Source of the DNA: Rhizobium sp. RM
Lineage (GTDB): Bacteria; Pseudomonadota; Alphaproteobacteria; Rhizobiales; Rhizobiaceae
Length of the DNA: 64,000 nt
Assembly (NCBI RefSeq): GCF_013390595.1
Contig: NZ_JACAWV010000023.1
Location: forward strand, 124,001 to 188,000
Direction: 5' to 3'
Shown: positions 27,115 through 35,497 of the stretch, piece after piece
Position numbering within the stretch: the stretch's first letter is position 1
Layout of the letters: every line of letters starts with the position of its first letter
Position numbers and translations under genes: made by a program
Notes under the pieces: model-generated
What the model saw: the letters and a program-made list of their open reading frames with translations, nothing else
What the model was told of the DNA's origin: nothing
The model's database searches: none

Positions 27115-28154
27115 TGGCGACAATCGAACTCAATCAAATCGTAAAGCGCTACGGCAAGGTCGAGGCGGTCAAGGGCATTGATCTTGCCATCGAGGATGGG
27201 GAATTCGTCGTGTTCGTCGGTCCATCCGGATGCGGAAAATCGACGACGCTCAGGATGATCGCCGGGCTCGAAGAAATTTCTGCGGGAACGCTGAAGATCG
27301 GCGGCAATGTCGTCAACGAGAAGGAACCCAAGCAGCGCAATATCGCGATGGTGTTCCAGAATTACGCGATATACCCACATATGACCGTGCGCCAGAACAT
27401 TGGCTTCGGTCTCTACACCTCAAAGCTCGACAGCGCGGAAAAAAACCGGCGCATCGAAGAGGCCGGACGCGTTCTCGGCCTTGAAGCACTGCTTGACCGC
27501 CGGCCCGCCGCGTTGTCGGGCGGCCAAAGGCAACGTGTGGCGATCGGGCGTGCCATGGTGCGTGATCCCTCTGCCTTCCTGTTCGATGAGCCACTGTCCA
27601 ATCTCGATGCGCAGCTCAGATCACAAATGCGTATAGAGATCAAACGCTTGCATCAACGTCTTAAGACGACCACCGTCTATGTGACACATGACCAGGTGGA
27701 GGCCATGACGATGGCCGACAGGATCGTTGTGATGAAAGACGGGCATATCCTGCAGGTCGGTACGCCATCTGAACTTTACGAGAAACCGGTGGATGTCTTT
27801 ACGGCGCGGTTTATCGGCAGTCCGTCAATGAACCTGCTGCAGGGGACGCGCAGAGCCGACGGCATGACGCTTTCAGCCACAGGTGACCTTCTGATCGGCA
27901 TACGCCCTCATGATCTTCTGGTTGGTGACAACGGTGAGGCGCAGAGCGCGTTTTCCATCGAAGGGACAGTAACAGCGGTCGAGCCTCTCGGCCCTGAAAC
28001 GCTTGTCCATCTGGATACGTCGACCAGTTCTATCATCGCGACAGCCCGCGGCAAATCGATACCTGCAGTCGGCAGCCAGCTTCGATGCCACGCGGAAAAA
28101 GGTTCTCTTTATCTGTTCGATACCAAAACGGAAAAGCTTCTGGACCGTGCATGA
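27114..28154 (+). CDS. ABC transporter ATP-binding protein, UgpC/MalK type (CUT1)
   Basis: 346 residues. Walker A GPSGCGKST near residue 37, signature [15 protein letters not shown] near 133, Walker B with FLFDEPLSNLD near 155, switch histidine VTHDQVEAMT near 190. From about residue 235 a C-terminal regulatory OB-fold domain as in MalK/UgpC (LIGIRPHDL). The ATG shares one base with the lyase stop (TAATG), so the importer ATPase is translationally coupled to the lyase. It ends in an ATGA overlap with the kinase gene. Confidence 0.95.
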   Translation: MATIELNQIVKRYGKVEAVKGIDLAIEDGEFVVFVGPSGCGKSTTLRMIAGLEEISAGTLKIGGNVVNEKEPKQRNIAMVFQNYAIYPHMTVRQNIGFGLYTSKLDSAEKNRRIEEAGRVLGLEALLDRRPAALSGGQRQRVAIGRAMVRDPSAFLFDEPLSNLDAQLRSQMRIEIKRLHQRLKTTTVYVTHDQVEAMTMADRIVVMKDGHILQVGTPSELYEKPVDVFTARFIGSPSMNLLQGTRRADGMTLSATGDLLIGIRPHDLLVGDNGEAQSAFSIEGTVTAVEPLGPETLVHLDTSTSSIIATARGKSIPAVGSQLRCHAEKGSLYLFDTKTEKLLDRA

Positions 28155-29050
28155 TGGCGAGTGTCACACGTAAGTCTGCGATTATCAGTGTCGGTCGCAT
28201 CTATTGCGACCTTGTCTTCACCGGGCTCGATGCGATGCCCGTTCTTGGCAGGGAGACATTTGCGAGCGATATGGAGATGGCGGCCGGCGGCGGTGCATTC
28301 ATTGCCGCGGCTCATTTCGCACATATTGGCCGCGACGTCGCGTTACTGGCAAGGCTCGGGACCGATACCTTCTCCAGCGCCATCGGCAAACAGATGGCCG
28401 ATCACCGCATCGACCTCCAATTCCTTGAGCATGCAGCGGACGCCGGTCCGCAAGTGACTGTTGCGACGGTTGTCGGGCATGACCGGGCATTCCTGACGCA
28501 TCGTGCAGGACAAGCGCGGCCATCGACCCTCAATGCCGCATTTGCCTGGGAAAAGGCATGCCATCTCCACATTGCCGAGTTTGCAACCCTCAACGAAATC
28601 CCGGATCTCGTTGCCCGCGCCAAGGAGAACGGCCTTACCGTCTCGCTCGATCCGAGCTGGGATGCCTCACTGATCTATAGCAAGGGCCTCGTCGCGGCCT
28701 GTGACGGCGTCGACGTCTTCCTACCGAACCTTGAGGAAGCAGAAGCCATCACCGGAAAAGCCGACCCTCGCGAGGCAATCGATGCCCTATCATCCGCATT
28801 TCCCGTTGTTGGGCTGAAAGGCGGCGCTCAAGGGGCATGGCTGTCATCGGATCGCAATGTTTTCCACGCGGCCGCCTGCAACGTTCCGGTCATCGACACG
28901 ACCGGCGCCGGTGACGCCTTCAATGCTGGCTTCCTTGACGCCTGGCTCAGCCGTGAAAGCCCGCAACAATGCCTCGAAGCCGGCATCGAGGCCGGCAGCC
29001 TCGCTGTTCAGGCCATGGGAGGTGCACCGAGGGTCCATCGCGCGGCCTGA
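28151..29050 (+). CDS. PfkB-family carbohydrate kinase
   Basis: 299 residues from the ATG that overlaps the ATPase stop. PfkB features are clear: an N-terminal sugar-binding region with GGGAFIAAAHFAHIG (residues about 46-60), LARLGTDTF, and the C-terminal ATP/anion-hole signature DTTGAGDAFNAGF (near 250-262) with the catalytic Asp. Such kinases phosphorylate ribose, fructose, tagatose-phosphate or ketodeoxy sugars. As the last gene of the importer-lyase operon it probably phosphorylates the sugar moiety released from the imported compound. Confidence 0.92.
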   Translation: MMASVTRKSAIISVGRIYCDLVFTGLDAMPVLGRETFASDMEMAAGGGAFIAAAHFAHIGRDVALLARLGTDTFSSAIGKQMADHRIDLQFLEHAADAGPQVTVATVVGHDRAFLTHRAGQARPSTLNAAFAWEKACHLHIAEFATLNEIPDLVARAKENGLTVSLDPSWDASLIYSKGLVAACDGVDVFLPNLEEAEAITGKADPREAIDALSSAFPVVGLKGGAQGAWLSSDRNVFHAAACNVPVIDTTGAGDAFNAGFLDAWLSRESPQQCLEAGIEAGSLAVQAMGGAPRVHRAA

Positions 29051-29062
29051 TTGTCCGACCGC

Positions 29063-30577
29063 TTATTCTCCACGTGGAAAACGCTGATTTTCTTCCAGCA
29101 CGTTGAGATCCATGTGGTTGCGCATGTAGCGTTCGGATGCCTTTTGCAACGGCTGGTAATCCCAGGGGTAATAGGCACCGTTTCGCAACGCCTTGTAGAC
29201 CACCCAGCGCCTCGCCTGGCTTTCCCGCACCGATGCGTCGAAGGATGCAAGGTTCCAGCGTTCGTTGATCTGTGAGCTAATCTTCTTGACGACCGCCTCA
29301 TGTTCCGGAGCATCGGCAAGATTGACCCGTTCATCGGGGTCCTGAATGAGATCGAACAGCAAGGGTGGATCGGCCTCACAGACTGTGAGCTTGAAGCGAC
29401 CGTCCCGGATAGCGACAAGCGGTGCGATCGATCCTTCTGCGGCATATTCCATCGGCACTGGACCGCGCACGCCCGTGCCGGCGACAACGCCGGAAAGGTC
29501 TTCGCCGTCCGTCCATTGTTTCAGCGAAGCCATATCGAGGCCAGCCAGCCCGCACAGCGTCGGTGTGACGTCGAGCGTCGAAGCCGGTGCATCGATGAGC
29601 GCAGGTTTCCATCCGGGAGCCGCGACCATCAAGGGCACCCGCGAAGAACCCTCGAAAAAACACATCTTGAACCAGAGGCCGCGCTCGCCAAGCATATCCC
29701 CGTGATCGGAGAGGAACAGGACGATGGTGTCGTCATCCATGCGAGTGCGCTTCAATACATCGAGGATATCGCCGATTTTCTCATCGACATAGGAGATATT
29801 GGCGAAATAACCGCGGCGTGCTCTACGCACCTGCTCGTCCGTAATGTCGAATGCAGAGTGATCGCAGGCTTCGAGCAGGCGCTTGGAATGCGGGTCCTGC
29901 TGCTCGAACGGCAAGGCACCGGCCTTCGGATCGAGAGCCGGGCAATCTTCATAGAGATCCCAGAATTTCCGCCGCGCGACATATGGGTCATGCGGATGCG
30001 TGAAGCTGACTGTCAGGCACCACGGGCGGTCATCAAGCTTGCGCGAGAGGTCATAGAGCTTGCGGGTCGCGTGATAGGCGACCTCATCGTCATATTCCAT
30101 CTGGTTGGTGATTTCGGCGACCCCTGCCCCCGTCACCGAGCCGAGATTATGGTACCACCACTCGATCCGCTCGCCGGGCTTCGTATAGTCGGGCGTCCAG
30201 CCGAAATCGGCCGGATAAATGTCCGTTGTCAGACGTTCTTCAAAACCATGTAGCTGATCAGGCCCGACAAAATGCATCTTTCCCGAGAGGCCGGTGTAAT
30301 AACCTGCGGCCCGCAGATGATGTGCGTAGGTCGGAATGTCTGAGGCGAATTCGGCTGCGTTGTCGTACACACGGGTGCGGCTCGGCAACTGCCCTGACAT
30401 GAACGAGGCGCGTGCCGGCGCGCACAACGGGCTTGCCGTATAGGTGTTGGCGAAACGCACAGAGCGTTCCGCCAGGGCCTTCAGATGCGGGGCATGCAGA
30501 AAATCGGCCGGCCCGTCAGGGAACAACGTTCCGTTGAACTGGTCGACCATGAGGATCAGGATATTCGGACGCGTCAT
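29063..30577 (-). CDS. betC: Choline-sulfatase
   Basis: 504 residues from the ATG at 30577. Type I sulfatase: the N-terminal metal site NILILMVDQ (residues 5-13), the formylglycine motif CAPAR at 52-56 within SPLCAPARASFMSGQ, and a second metal site LFLSDHGDMLGERGLW. The choline-sulfatase subfamily is indicated by the C-terminal region and by the neighbours. It hydrolyses choline-O-sulfate to choline and sulfate in the cytoplasm, feeding glycine betaine synthesis and sulfur supply. It is downstream of choX in the same operon (16-base gap). The enzyme needs a formylglycine-modifying system from elsewhere in the genome. Confidence 0.92.
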   Translation of the reverse strand: MTRPNILILMVDQFNGTLFPDGPADFLHAPHLKALAERSVRFANTYTASPLCAPARASFMSGQLPSRTRVYDNAAEFASDIPTYAHHLRAAGYYTGLSGKMHFVGPDQLHGFEERLTTDIYPADFGWTPDYTKPGERIEWWYHNLGSVTGAGVAEITNQMEYDDEVAYHATRKLYDLSRKLDDRPWCLTVSFTHPHDPYVARRKFWDLYEDCPALDPKAGALPFEQQDPHSKRLLEACDHSAFDITDEQVRRARRGYFANISYVDEKIGDILDVLKRTRMDDDTIVLFLSDHGDMLGERGLWFKMCFFEGSSRVPLMVAAPGWKPALIDAPASTLDVTPTLCGLAGLDMASLKQWTDGEDLSGVVAGTGVRGPVPMEYAAEGSIAPLVAIRDGRFKLTVCEADPPLLFDLIQDPDERVNLADAPEHEAVVKKISSQINERWNLASFDASVRESQARRWVVYKALRNGAYYPWDYQPLQKASERYMRNHMDLNVLEENQRFPRGE

Positions 30578-30593
30578 GAAATGATGGTTCCTG

Positions 30594-31547
30594 TCAGAGG
30601 CCGAGCTTGGCCTTGACCGCGTCCGCGCCCGGCTTGCCATCGAGCGTGGTAACACCCGTCATCCAGCCATCGAGCGCCGTCGCATTGGCTTTGAGCCAGC
30701 TTGTCGCTGCAGCCTTTGAGTCTTCACCGCCGAGGATCGAACCCATCAGGGTGTTTTCCATTCCGATTTCGAATTTCAGATTTTTGAAGAGGCTCGCAGC
30801 ATTCGGGCACTGCTGTGCCCATCCGGTCCTCGCCAGCGTATAGACTTCAGCGCCGCCGAAATTCGCTCCGAAATAGGCGTCGCCACCCGACAGATAGGAG
30901 ATCTCGATCTTCTCATTCATGGGATGGGGCGCCCAGGCGAGGAAAACGACACCCTTCTCCTGTTTGCCGGCACGTTCGACCTGGGCAAGCATGGCCTGCT
31001 CTCCGGATTCGACCAATTGCCAGCCCTTCAGACCGAAATCATTGGCATCGATCATCTTCTGGATATTCTGGTTTGCCGGAGCACCCGGCTCGATGCCGTA
31101 GATCTTGCTTTCGAACTCGTCTGCGTGTTTGGCGAGGTCGGCAAAGTCCTTCACACCCTTCTTGGCCATATAGGCGGGGACCGCGAGCGTAAACTTTGCA
31201 CCTTCGAGGTTCTTCGTCATCACCTCGGCCGCTTTTGCAGCATTAAGGTCATCGACGAAGGATTTCTGGGCCGGCATCCAGTTGCCCAGGAAGACGTCGA
31301 TCTCGCCGTTTTTCATGGCCTGATAGCCGATCGGAACCGAGAGCGTCTTGACATCGGCTTCATAGCCGAGCGCATCCAGAAGAACGGCTGCAACACCGTT
31401 GGTCGCGGTAATATCCGTCCAGCCTGGATCGCTCATGCGGACCGTCTTGCAGGCAGCATCGTCGGCGGCCTGAACGGTCGTGGAGAAAGCAGCCACACAG
31501 AAAAAGACACCCGTGGCAATCCTGTTCATGCGAGAGATGGTTTTCAT
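30594..31547 (-). CDS. choX: Choline-binding periplasmic protein of an ABC transporter
   Basis: 317 residues from the ATG at 31547. Signal peptide at about 1-26 ending TVQA. The mature part is a ChoX/ProX-like binder (CKTVRMSDPGWTDITATNG start; VFLGNWMPAQ near 95; EPGAPANQNIQKMI near 155), with Trp and Tyr residues able to cage a quaternary amine. It lies just upstream of betC and divergent from a LysR gene. Unusually, no choW (permease) or choV (ATPase) gene follows; the operon goes straight to betC. It must use a permease-ATPase pair encoded elsewhere. Confidence 0.9.
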   Translation of the reverse strand: MKTISRMNRIATGVFFCVAAFSTTVQAADDAACKTVRMSDPGWTDITATNGVAAVLLDALGYEADVKTLSVPIGYQAMKNGEIDVFLGNWMPAQKSFVDDLNAAKAAEVMTKNLEGAKFTLAVPAYMAKKGVKDFADLAKHADEFESKIYGIEPGAPANQNIQKMIDANDFGLKGWQLVESGEQAMLAQVERAGKQEKGVVFLAWAPHPMNEKIEISYLSGGDAYFGANFGGAEVYTLARTGWAQQCPNAASLFKNLKFEIGMENTLMGSILGGEDSKAAATSWLKANATALDGWMTGVTTLDGKPGADAVKAKLGL

Positions 31548-31583
31548 TGGAGTTCCCCAGTTATTAGAGATATTTATTGAACA

Positions 31584-31602
31584 ACAGCAGCGAACTTGCT
31601 GT
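31584..31602. promoter_or_regulatory. Candidate LysR-type regulator site
   Basis: ACAGCA-N7-TGCTGT is an inverted repeat in the 94-base gap between choX and the divergent LysR gene. LysR proteins bind interrupted dyads in exactly this setting. Assignment is inferred from position. Confidence 0.4.
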
Positions 31603-31641
31603 GAAGCCAGTAATTTTCGATATTTCACATAAGGATATTTT

Positions 31642-32538
31642 ATGTCAGAGAGACCGCTCGATCTAGGGTGGATGCGCATCTTCTGCGAAGTCGTGCGCCG
31701 CGGCAGTCTGACATCGGCGGCCGAAAACCTTGGATTGACACAGCCTGCCGTCAGCTACCAGATCCGCAAGATCGAGGACGAACTGCAGACAGCGCTTCTT
31801 AGACGAAAACATCGCGGCATAGAACTGACCGCAGATGGCAAACGTCTTTTCGAAATCGTTTCGAACAACGTCGATGCCGTCGATCTCTTTACGCAGCAAC
31901 TGCGCCGCAAGAGCGAGCGGCCATCGATCCGGGTCCACACCGATTACGCCTTTTCCTCGCTCTGGCTCATTCCCCGCATGCACGCCTTCCGCGCCGTCGA
32001 TCCAGATATCAATATCCAGATCGTCGCGACCCAGAACCCGCTGCGGCAGGGAAAGGAAGACGGCGATGTGATGGTGATCTTCGGTTCACGCGCCGAAGCC
32101 GGTGAAGGTGCGGTCCTGCTTGTCTCGGAAAAGATCGCACCGGTCTGCGCTCCTGCCTATCTGCAAAAGGCAGGGGCAGAGACGGACCCGCGAGCCCTTT
32201 CTCGCCACAAGCTCATCCATCTGGAAAACACCTCGCCAACGCAGTGGTTCGACTGGAGAACATATTTTAGCCATTTCGGCGTCGAACGGCATGCGGCCAT
32301 GGAACAGGGCGACCTGACCTTCAACAACTATTCCATGGTGGTACAGGCGGCGGTCGGGGAACAGGGACTAGCGATCGGATGGGCGGGACTTGTCGATCCC
32401 CTTGTTGATGCAGGCGTTCTCGTTATTGCGGGCCCTGCCCTTGATGCGCCTGACCGGGGATATTGGCTCGTAAAACCGAAACGCCAGGATGGACCTGTCC
32501 GGACCTTGACGAGCTGGCTTGTTGGCCAGGCGCGATAA
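31642..32538 (+). CDS. LysR-family regulator of choline sulfate use
   Basis: 298 residues. N-terminal helix-turn-helix at about 10-65 (SLTSAAENLGLTQPAVSYQIRKIEDEL), then a LysR effector domain. It is divergent from choX-betC. LysR regulators next to choline-sulfatase genes form a recognised group of putative choline-sulfate utilisation factors, and this gene's position fits that group. It probably activates choX-betC with choline or choline sulfate as signal. Confidence 0.88.
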   Translation: MSERPLDLGWMRIFCEVVRRGSLTSAAENLGLTQPAVSYQIRKIEDELQTALLRRKHRGIELTADGKRLFEIVSNNVDAVDLFTQQLRRKSERPSIRVHTDYAFSSLWLIPRMHAFRAVDPDINIQIVATQNPLRQGKEDGDVMVIFGSRAEAGEGAVLLVSEKIAPVCAPAYLQKAGAETDPRALSRHKLIHLENTSPTQWFDWRTYFSHFGVERHAAMEQGDLTFNNYSMVVQAAVGEQGLAIGWAGLVDPLVDAGVLVIAGPALDAPDRGYWLVKPKRQDGPVRTLTSWLVGQAR

Positions 32539-32563
32539 CGCCGCTCCCGATCAGGGAGCGGCG
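32539..32563. terminator. Strong hairpin between convergent LysR and aldehyde dehydrogenase genes
   Basis: CGCCGCTCCC pairs with GGGAGCGGCG, a perfect ten-base stem with a five-base loop, starting immediately after the LysR stop. No long T-run follows on either strand, so it may act as a weak bidirectional terminator or mRNA-end stabiliser. Confidence 0.5.
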
Positions 32564-32584
32564 CCTCTCAAATGCTTCTCGTCT

Positions 32585-34036
32585 TCAGATGGGGTAATGC
32601 AGCGGACCGTCCTGAAGCGTGACCCAGCGCAGTTCAGTGAATTCGGCAATGCCGGCAGTCCCGCCAAAGCGGCCGTAACCGGATGCCTTTACGCCACCGA
32701 ACGGCATCTGTGCCTCGTCGTGCACGGTTGGACCGTTAATATGGCAGATGCCGCTTTCGATCCGCCCGGCGATCTGAAGTGCCCTCGCCTGGTCGCGACC
32801 AAAAATTGCGGCAGAAAGACCGAATTCGGTTTCGTTTGCGATACTGACAGCTTCATCAACGCTTGTAGCACGAATGATGGACACGACCGGACCAAAGCTC
32901 TCTTCCGAGTAAAGCCGCATTGCTGGCGTCACACCGTCGACGGCGAGTGCATCGAGCATCGTGCCGCTTCCGCTGCCTCCGGCAACCAGTTTCGCCCCCT
33001 TGGAAATGGCATCGTCAACGAGGGTGCGAATACGGGCGGCGGCCTCAGCGCTGACGAGCGAACCGAGCGGTGTCTTGCCTTCACGCGGATCTCCCGCCTT
33101 CAGCGTCTCGACCTTCTTGGCAAACGCACTGACGAATGTGTCGGCAACGGAATCGAGCACGATGATACGTTCCGTCGACATGCAGATCTGCCCTTGGTTC
33201 ATGAAGGCACCGAAGGCAGCAGCGGCGACGGCAGCATCGATATCGGCGTCATCAAGAACTATGAAGGGCGCCTTGCCGCCAAGTTCCAGAAGTGCAGGTT
33301 TGAGATAACGGCCGGCAGTCTCGGCAATGACGCGGCCGACGCGAGTCGATCCGGTAAAATTGACCCGTCTGACAGCTGGATGAGCGATCAGTGTTTCGAC
33401 GATCTTCGCAGCATCTTCGGGTGCGTTGGAGACGGCATTCAAAACACCCTTCGGCAGTCCGGCCGAAGCTACGGCCTCAACGATCAGAGCGTGGGTGCGC
33501 GGGCAGAGTTCCGAGGTTTTCATGACCACGGTGTTTCCGCACGCAAGCGGCGTGGCGAGTGAGCGAACACCGAGAATGACGGGCGCATTCCAGGGCGCCA
33601 TCGAAAGGACGACGCCAACCGGCTGGCGCAACGCCATCGCCATAGTCCCCGGCCGGTTGGAGGGAATGACCTCTCCTTTTATCTGCGTCGTCAGGCTCGC
33701 GGCCTCAACCAGCATGTCACTTGCGAGCTTGACGTTGAAGCCTGCCCAGGCATCCGTCGCACCAATTTCTTCCTTCATCGCGTCGGTGATGGCGGGTCCT
33801 GCAGCGCGAAGGGCCTCGGCAGCAGCCAGAAGCAGGCGACGGCGTTCACCGGGAGGCGTTGCCGACCAGACAGGAAAGGCGGCCGCAGCCGCGTCAGCCG
33901 CAAGCGTCGCATCATCGAGGGTTGCAGCGGCCGCACTGGTCGCGATGTCACCGGTGATGGGGTTGGCCCGCTCGAAGCGTTTGCCGTCGCCTGCGGGGCG
34001 GTGTTCGCCAGCGATGAAGAGATTGATGGATTGCAT
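32585..34036 (-). CDS. Aldehyde dehydrogenase, vanillin/benzaldehyde dehydrogenase-like
   Basis: 483 residues from the ATG at 34036; AGGAGG is seven bases upstream of this ATG and one base from the next upstream ATG, so the inner start is chosen. Catalytic Cys285 in GQICMSTER, general base Glu251 in LELGGK, cofactor loop FTGSTRVG at 227-234. The sequence style (the SMAPWNAPVILGVRSLATPLACGNTVVMK block and the C-terminal MPFGGVKASGYGRFGG) matches vanillin, salicylaldehyde and benzaldehyde dehydrogenases. It lies 17 bases after the LivF-type ATPase gene, so it is the last gene of that importer operon and probably oxidises an aldehyde derived from the imported compound. Confidence 0.9.
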   Translation of the reverse strand: MQSINLFIAGEHRPAGDGKRFERANPITGDIATSAAAATLDDATLAADAAAAAFPVWSATPPGERRRLLLAAAEALRAAGPAITDAMKEEIGATDAWAGFNVKLASDMLVEAASLTTQIKGEVIPSNRPGTMAMALRQPVGVVLSMAPWNAPVILGVRSLATPLACGNTVVMKTSELCPRTHALIVEAVASAGLPKGVLNAVSNAPEDAAKIVETLIAHPAVRRVNFTGSTRVGRVIAETAGRYLKPALLELGGKAPFIVLDDADIDAAVAAAAFGAFMNQGQICMSTERIIVLDSVADTFVSAFAKKVETLKAGDPREGKTPLGSLVSAEAAARIRTLVDDAISKGAKLVAGGSGSGTMLDALAVDGVTPAMRLYSEESFGPVVSIIRATSVDEAVSIANETEFGLSAAIFGRDQARALQIAGRIESGICHINGPTVHDEAQMPFGGVKASGYGRFGGTAGIAEFTELRWVTLQDGPLHYPI

Positions 34037-34053
34037 AATCATTCCTCCTGAAT

Positions 34054-34776
34054 TCAATTGACAGCGGCGGTCGTGCCGCCAAGAAACGCCCGCTGGACCG
34101 CTGGGTCGGCAGAAAGGCTTTCGGCCGAACCGGCTCCGACAACACGTCCGGCCTCGAGCAAATAACCGCGATCGGCAAGAGCGAGGCTCTCGCGCACATT
34201 CTGCTCCACAAGGAGGATCGCCAGCCCGGTGGCACGGATCTGGGCAAGAGCCGCGAAAAGCTCCTGCGTCACGATTGGCGCAAGGCCGAGGCTCGGTTCA
34301 TCGAGCAACAGGTAATCGGGAGATGACATCAGCGCGCGACCGATCGCCACCATCTGCTGTTCGCCACCGGACATGGTTCCGGCGATCTGGCCACGCCGTT
34401 CTGCAAGCCGCGGAAAGAGTGCGAAAACGCTGTCACGTGTTTGGGCCTCAAGGCCGCGTGCATGTGAGGGATTGGCACCAAGGCGAAGGTTTTCCTCGAC
34501 CGTCAGGGCCGGGAATATGCCTCGCCCCTCAGGCACGACTGCGATGCCATGGTCGACAATCGCGTGAGGTGGAATGGTGGCGAGCGAGGTATTGTCGACA
34601 CGAACATCACCGGAGGCCGGTTTGACAAGGCCGGCAATTGCTTTCAGCAACGACGACTTGCCGGCACCGTTTGCACCGAGAAGCACGACGGTTTCCCCCC
34701 GCGCAACGCTTAAACTTACCCCGTCCACGGCAAGATGTTTGCCATAACGGATTGTCAGGGTGTCGATCTCAAGCAT
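34054..34776 (-). CDS. ABC transporter ATP-binding protein, LivF type (HAAT family)
   Basis: 240 residues. Walker A GANGAGKSS near residue 34, signature MSGGEQQMVAIGRAL near 135, Walker B LLLDEPSLGLAP. It overlaps the LivG-type gene by eight bases. The HAAT family imports branched-chain amino acids but also urea, amides and aromatic acids. Here the operon partner is an aromatic-aldehyde-type dehydrogenase. Confidence 0.94.
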   Translation of the reverse strand: MLEIDTLTIRYGKHLAVDGVSLSVARGETVVLLGANGAGKSSLLKAIAGLVKPASGDVRVDNTSLATIPPHAIVDHGIAVVPEGRGIFPALTVEENLRLGANPSHARGLEAQTRDSVFALFPRLAERRGQIAGTMSGGEQQMVAIGRALMSSPDYLLLDEPSLGLAPIVTQELFAALAQIRATGLAILLVEQNVRESLALADRGYLLEAGRVVGAGSAESLSADPAVQRAFLGGTTAAVN

Positions 34777-35497
34777 GGGCCACTCCGAGATAGGCTGAAA
34801 TCACGGTGGGATCGTCGAGGACGGAAGACGTTGGGCCATCTGCAATCTTGCGGCCTGCCGCCATGACAACGGACCGGGGGCAGAGTGCGCGCACGGCCGC
34901 CATGATATGTTCTACAAGCAGGATGGTCGTTCCTTCACGCGAGAGTTGACGGATCAGTTCAATTCCCTCCGTCAGTTCTGTCGGATTAAGGCCAGCAAGC
35001 CATTCATCGAGCAACAGCAACTTCGGCTCGCCTGCAAGTGCGCGCGCAAGTTCCAGCCGTTTCTGATCGATATAGGTCAGGTCGCCGGCGTTGATGTGCT
35101 CGCGGCCCGCAAGGCCTATCCGCTTCAGGCATTGACGGGCAACATCCTCTGCGTCGACTCTGGAAAGCTGTCGCGGACCGAAGACGGCGGAAACGGCGAC
35201 ATTCTCCAGCAATGAGAGGGACGGCAGCAGTCGCACGAGCTGGAAGGTGCGTGCCACGCCTGAGCGGGCAATCAGATCCGGTCGCATACCACCCGTCTCC
35301 TTGCCGTCCAGACGGATCGAGCCCTCCGTCGGCTTCAGAGCGCCAGAAATGAGGTTCATCAGCGTCGTCTTGCCGGAACCATTTGGACCGAGCAGCCCGA
35401 CAACCTCACCCGGGGCGATGGAGAAGCTTAGCCCGTCCACGGCTTTCAGCCCGCCAAATGTCTTGCGTATCTCTTTTATCTCAAGAACGGGCGTCAT
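34769..35497 (-). CDS. ABC transporter ATP-binding protein, LivG type (HAAT family)
   Basis: 242 residues from the ATG at 35497, which lies in an ATGA overlap with the LivM-type gene; a longer in-frame reading runs back into that gene. Walker A GPNGSGKTT near residue 36. The signature region reads LTYIDQKRLELARAL without the usual SGGQ, and Walker B is LLLDEWLAGLNP with Trp in place of the usual Pro. Such variants are common in one LivG subgroup, so I do not take them as inactivation. Confidence 0.93.
   Translation of the reverse strand: MTPVLEIKEIRKTFGGLKAVDGLSFSIAPGEVVGLLGPNGSGKTTLMNLISGALKPTEGSIRLDGKETGGMRPDLIARSGVARTFQLVRLLPSLSLLENVAVSAVFGPRQLSRVDAEDVARQCLKRIGLAGREHINAGDLTYIDQKRLELARALAGEPKLLLLDEWLAGLNPTELTEGIELIRQLSREGTTILLVEHIMAAVRALCPRSVVMAAGRKIADGPTSSVLDDPTVISAYLGVAHA

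Noticed and set aside
34769-35497. LivG-type ATPase as a degenerate, inactive copy
   Set aside because: The unusual signature and Trp after the Walker B Glu also occur in a functional-looking LivG subgroup, and the Walker A and catalytic Glu are intact.
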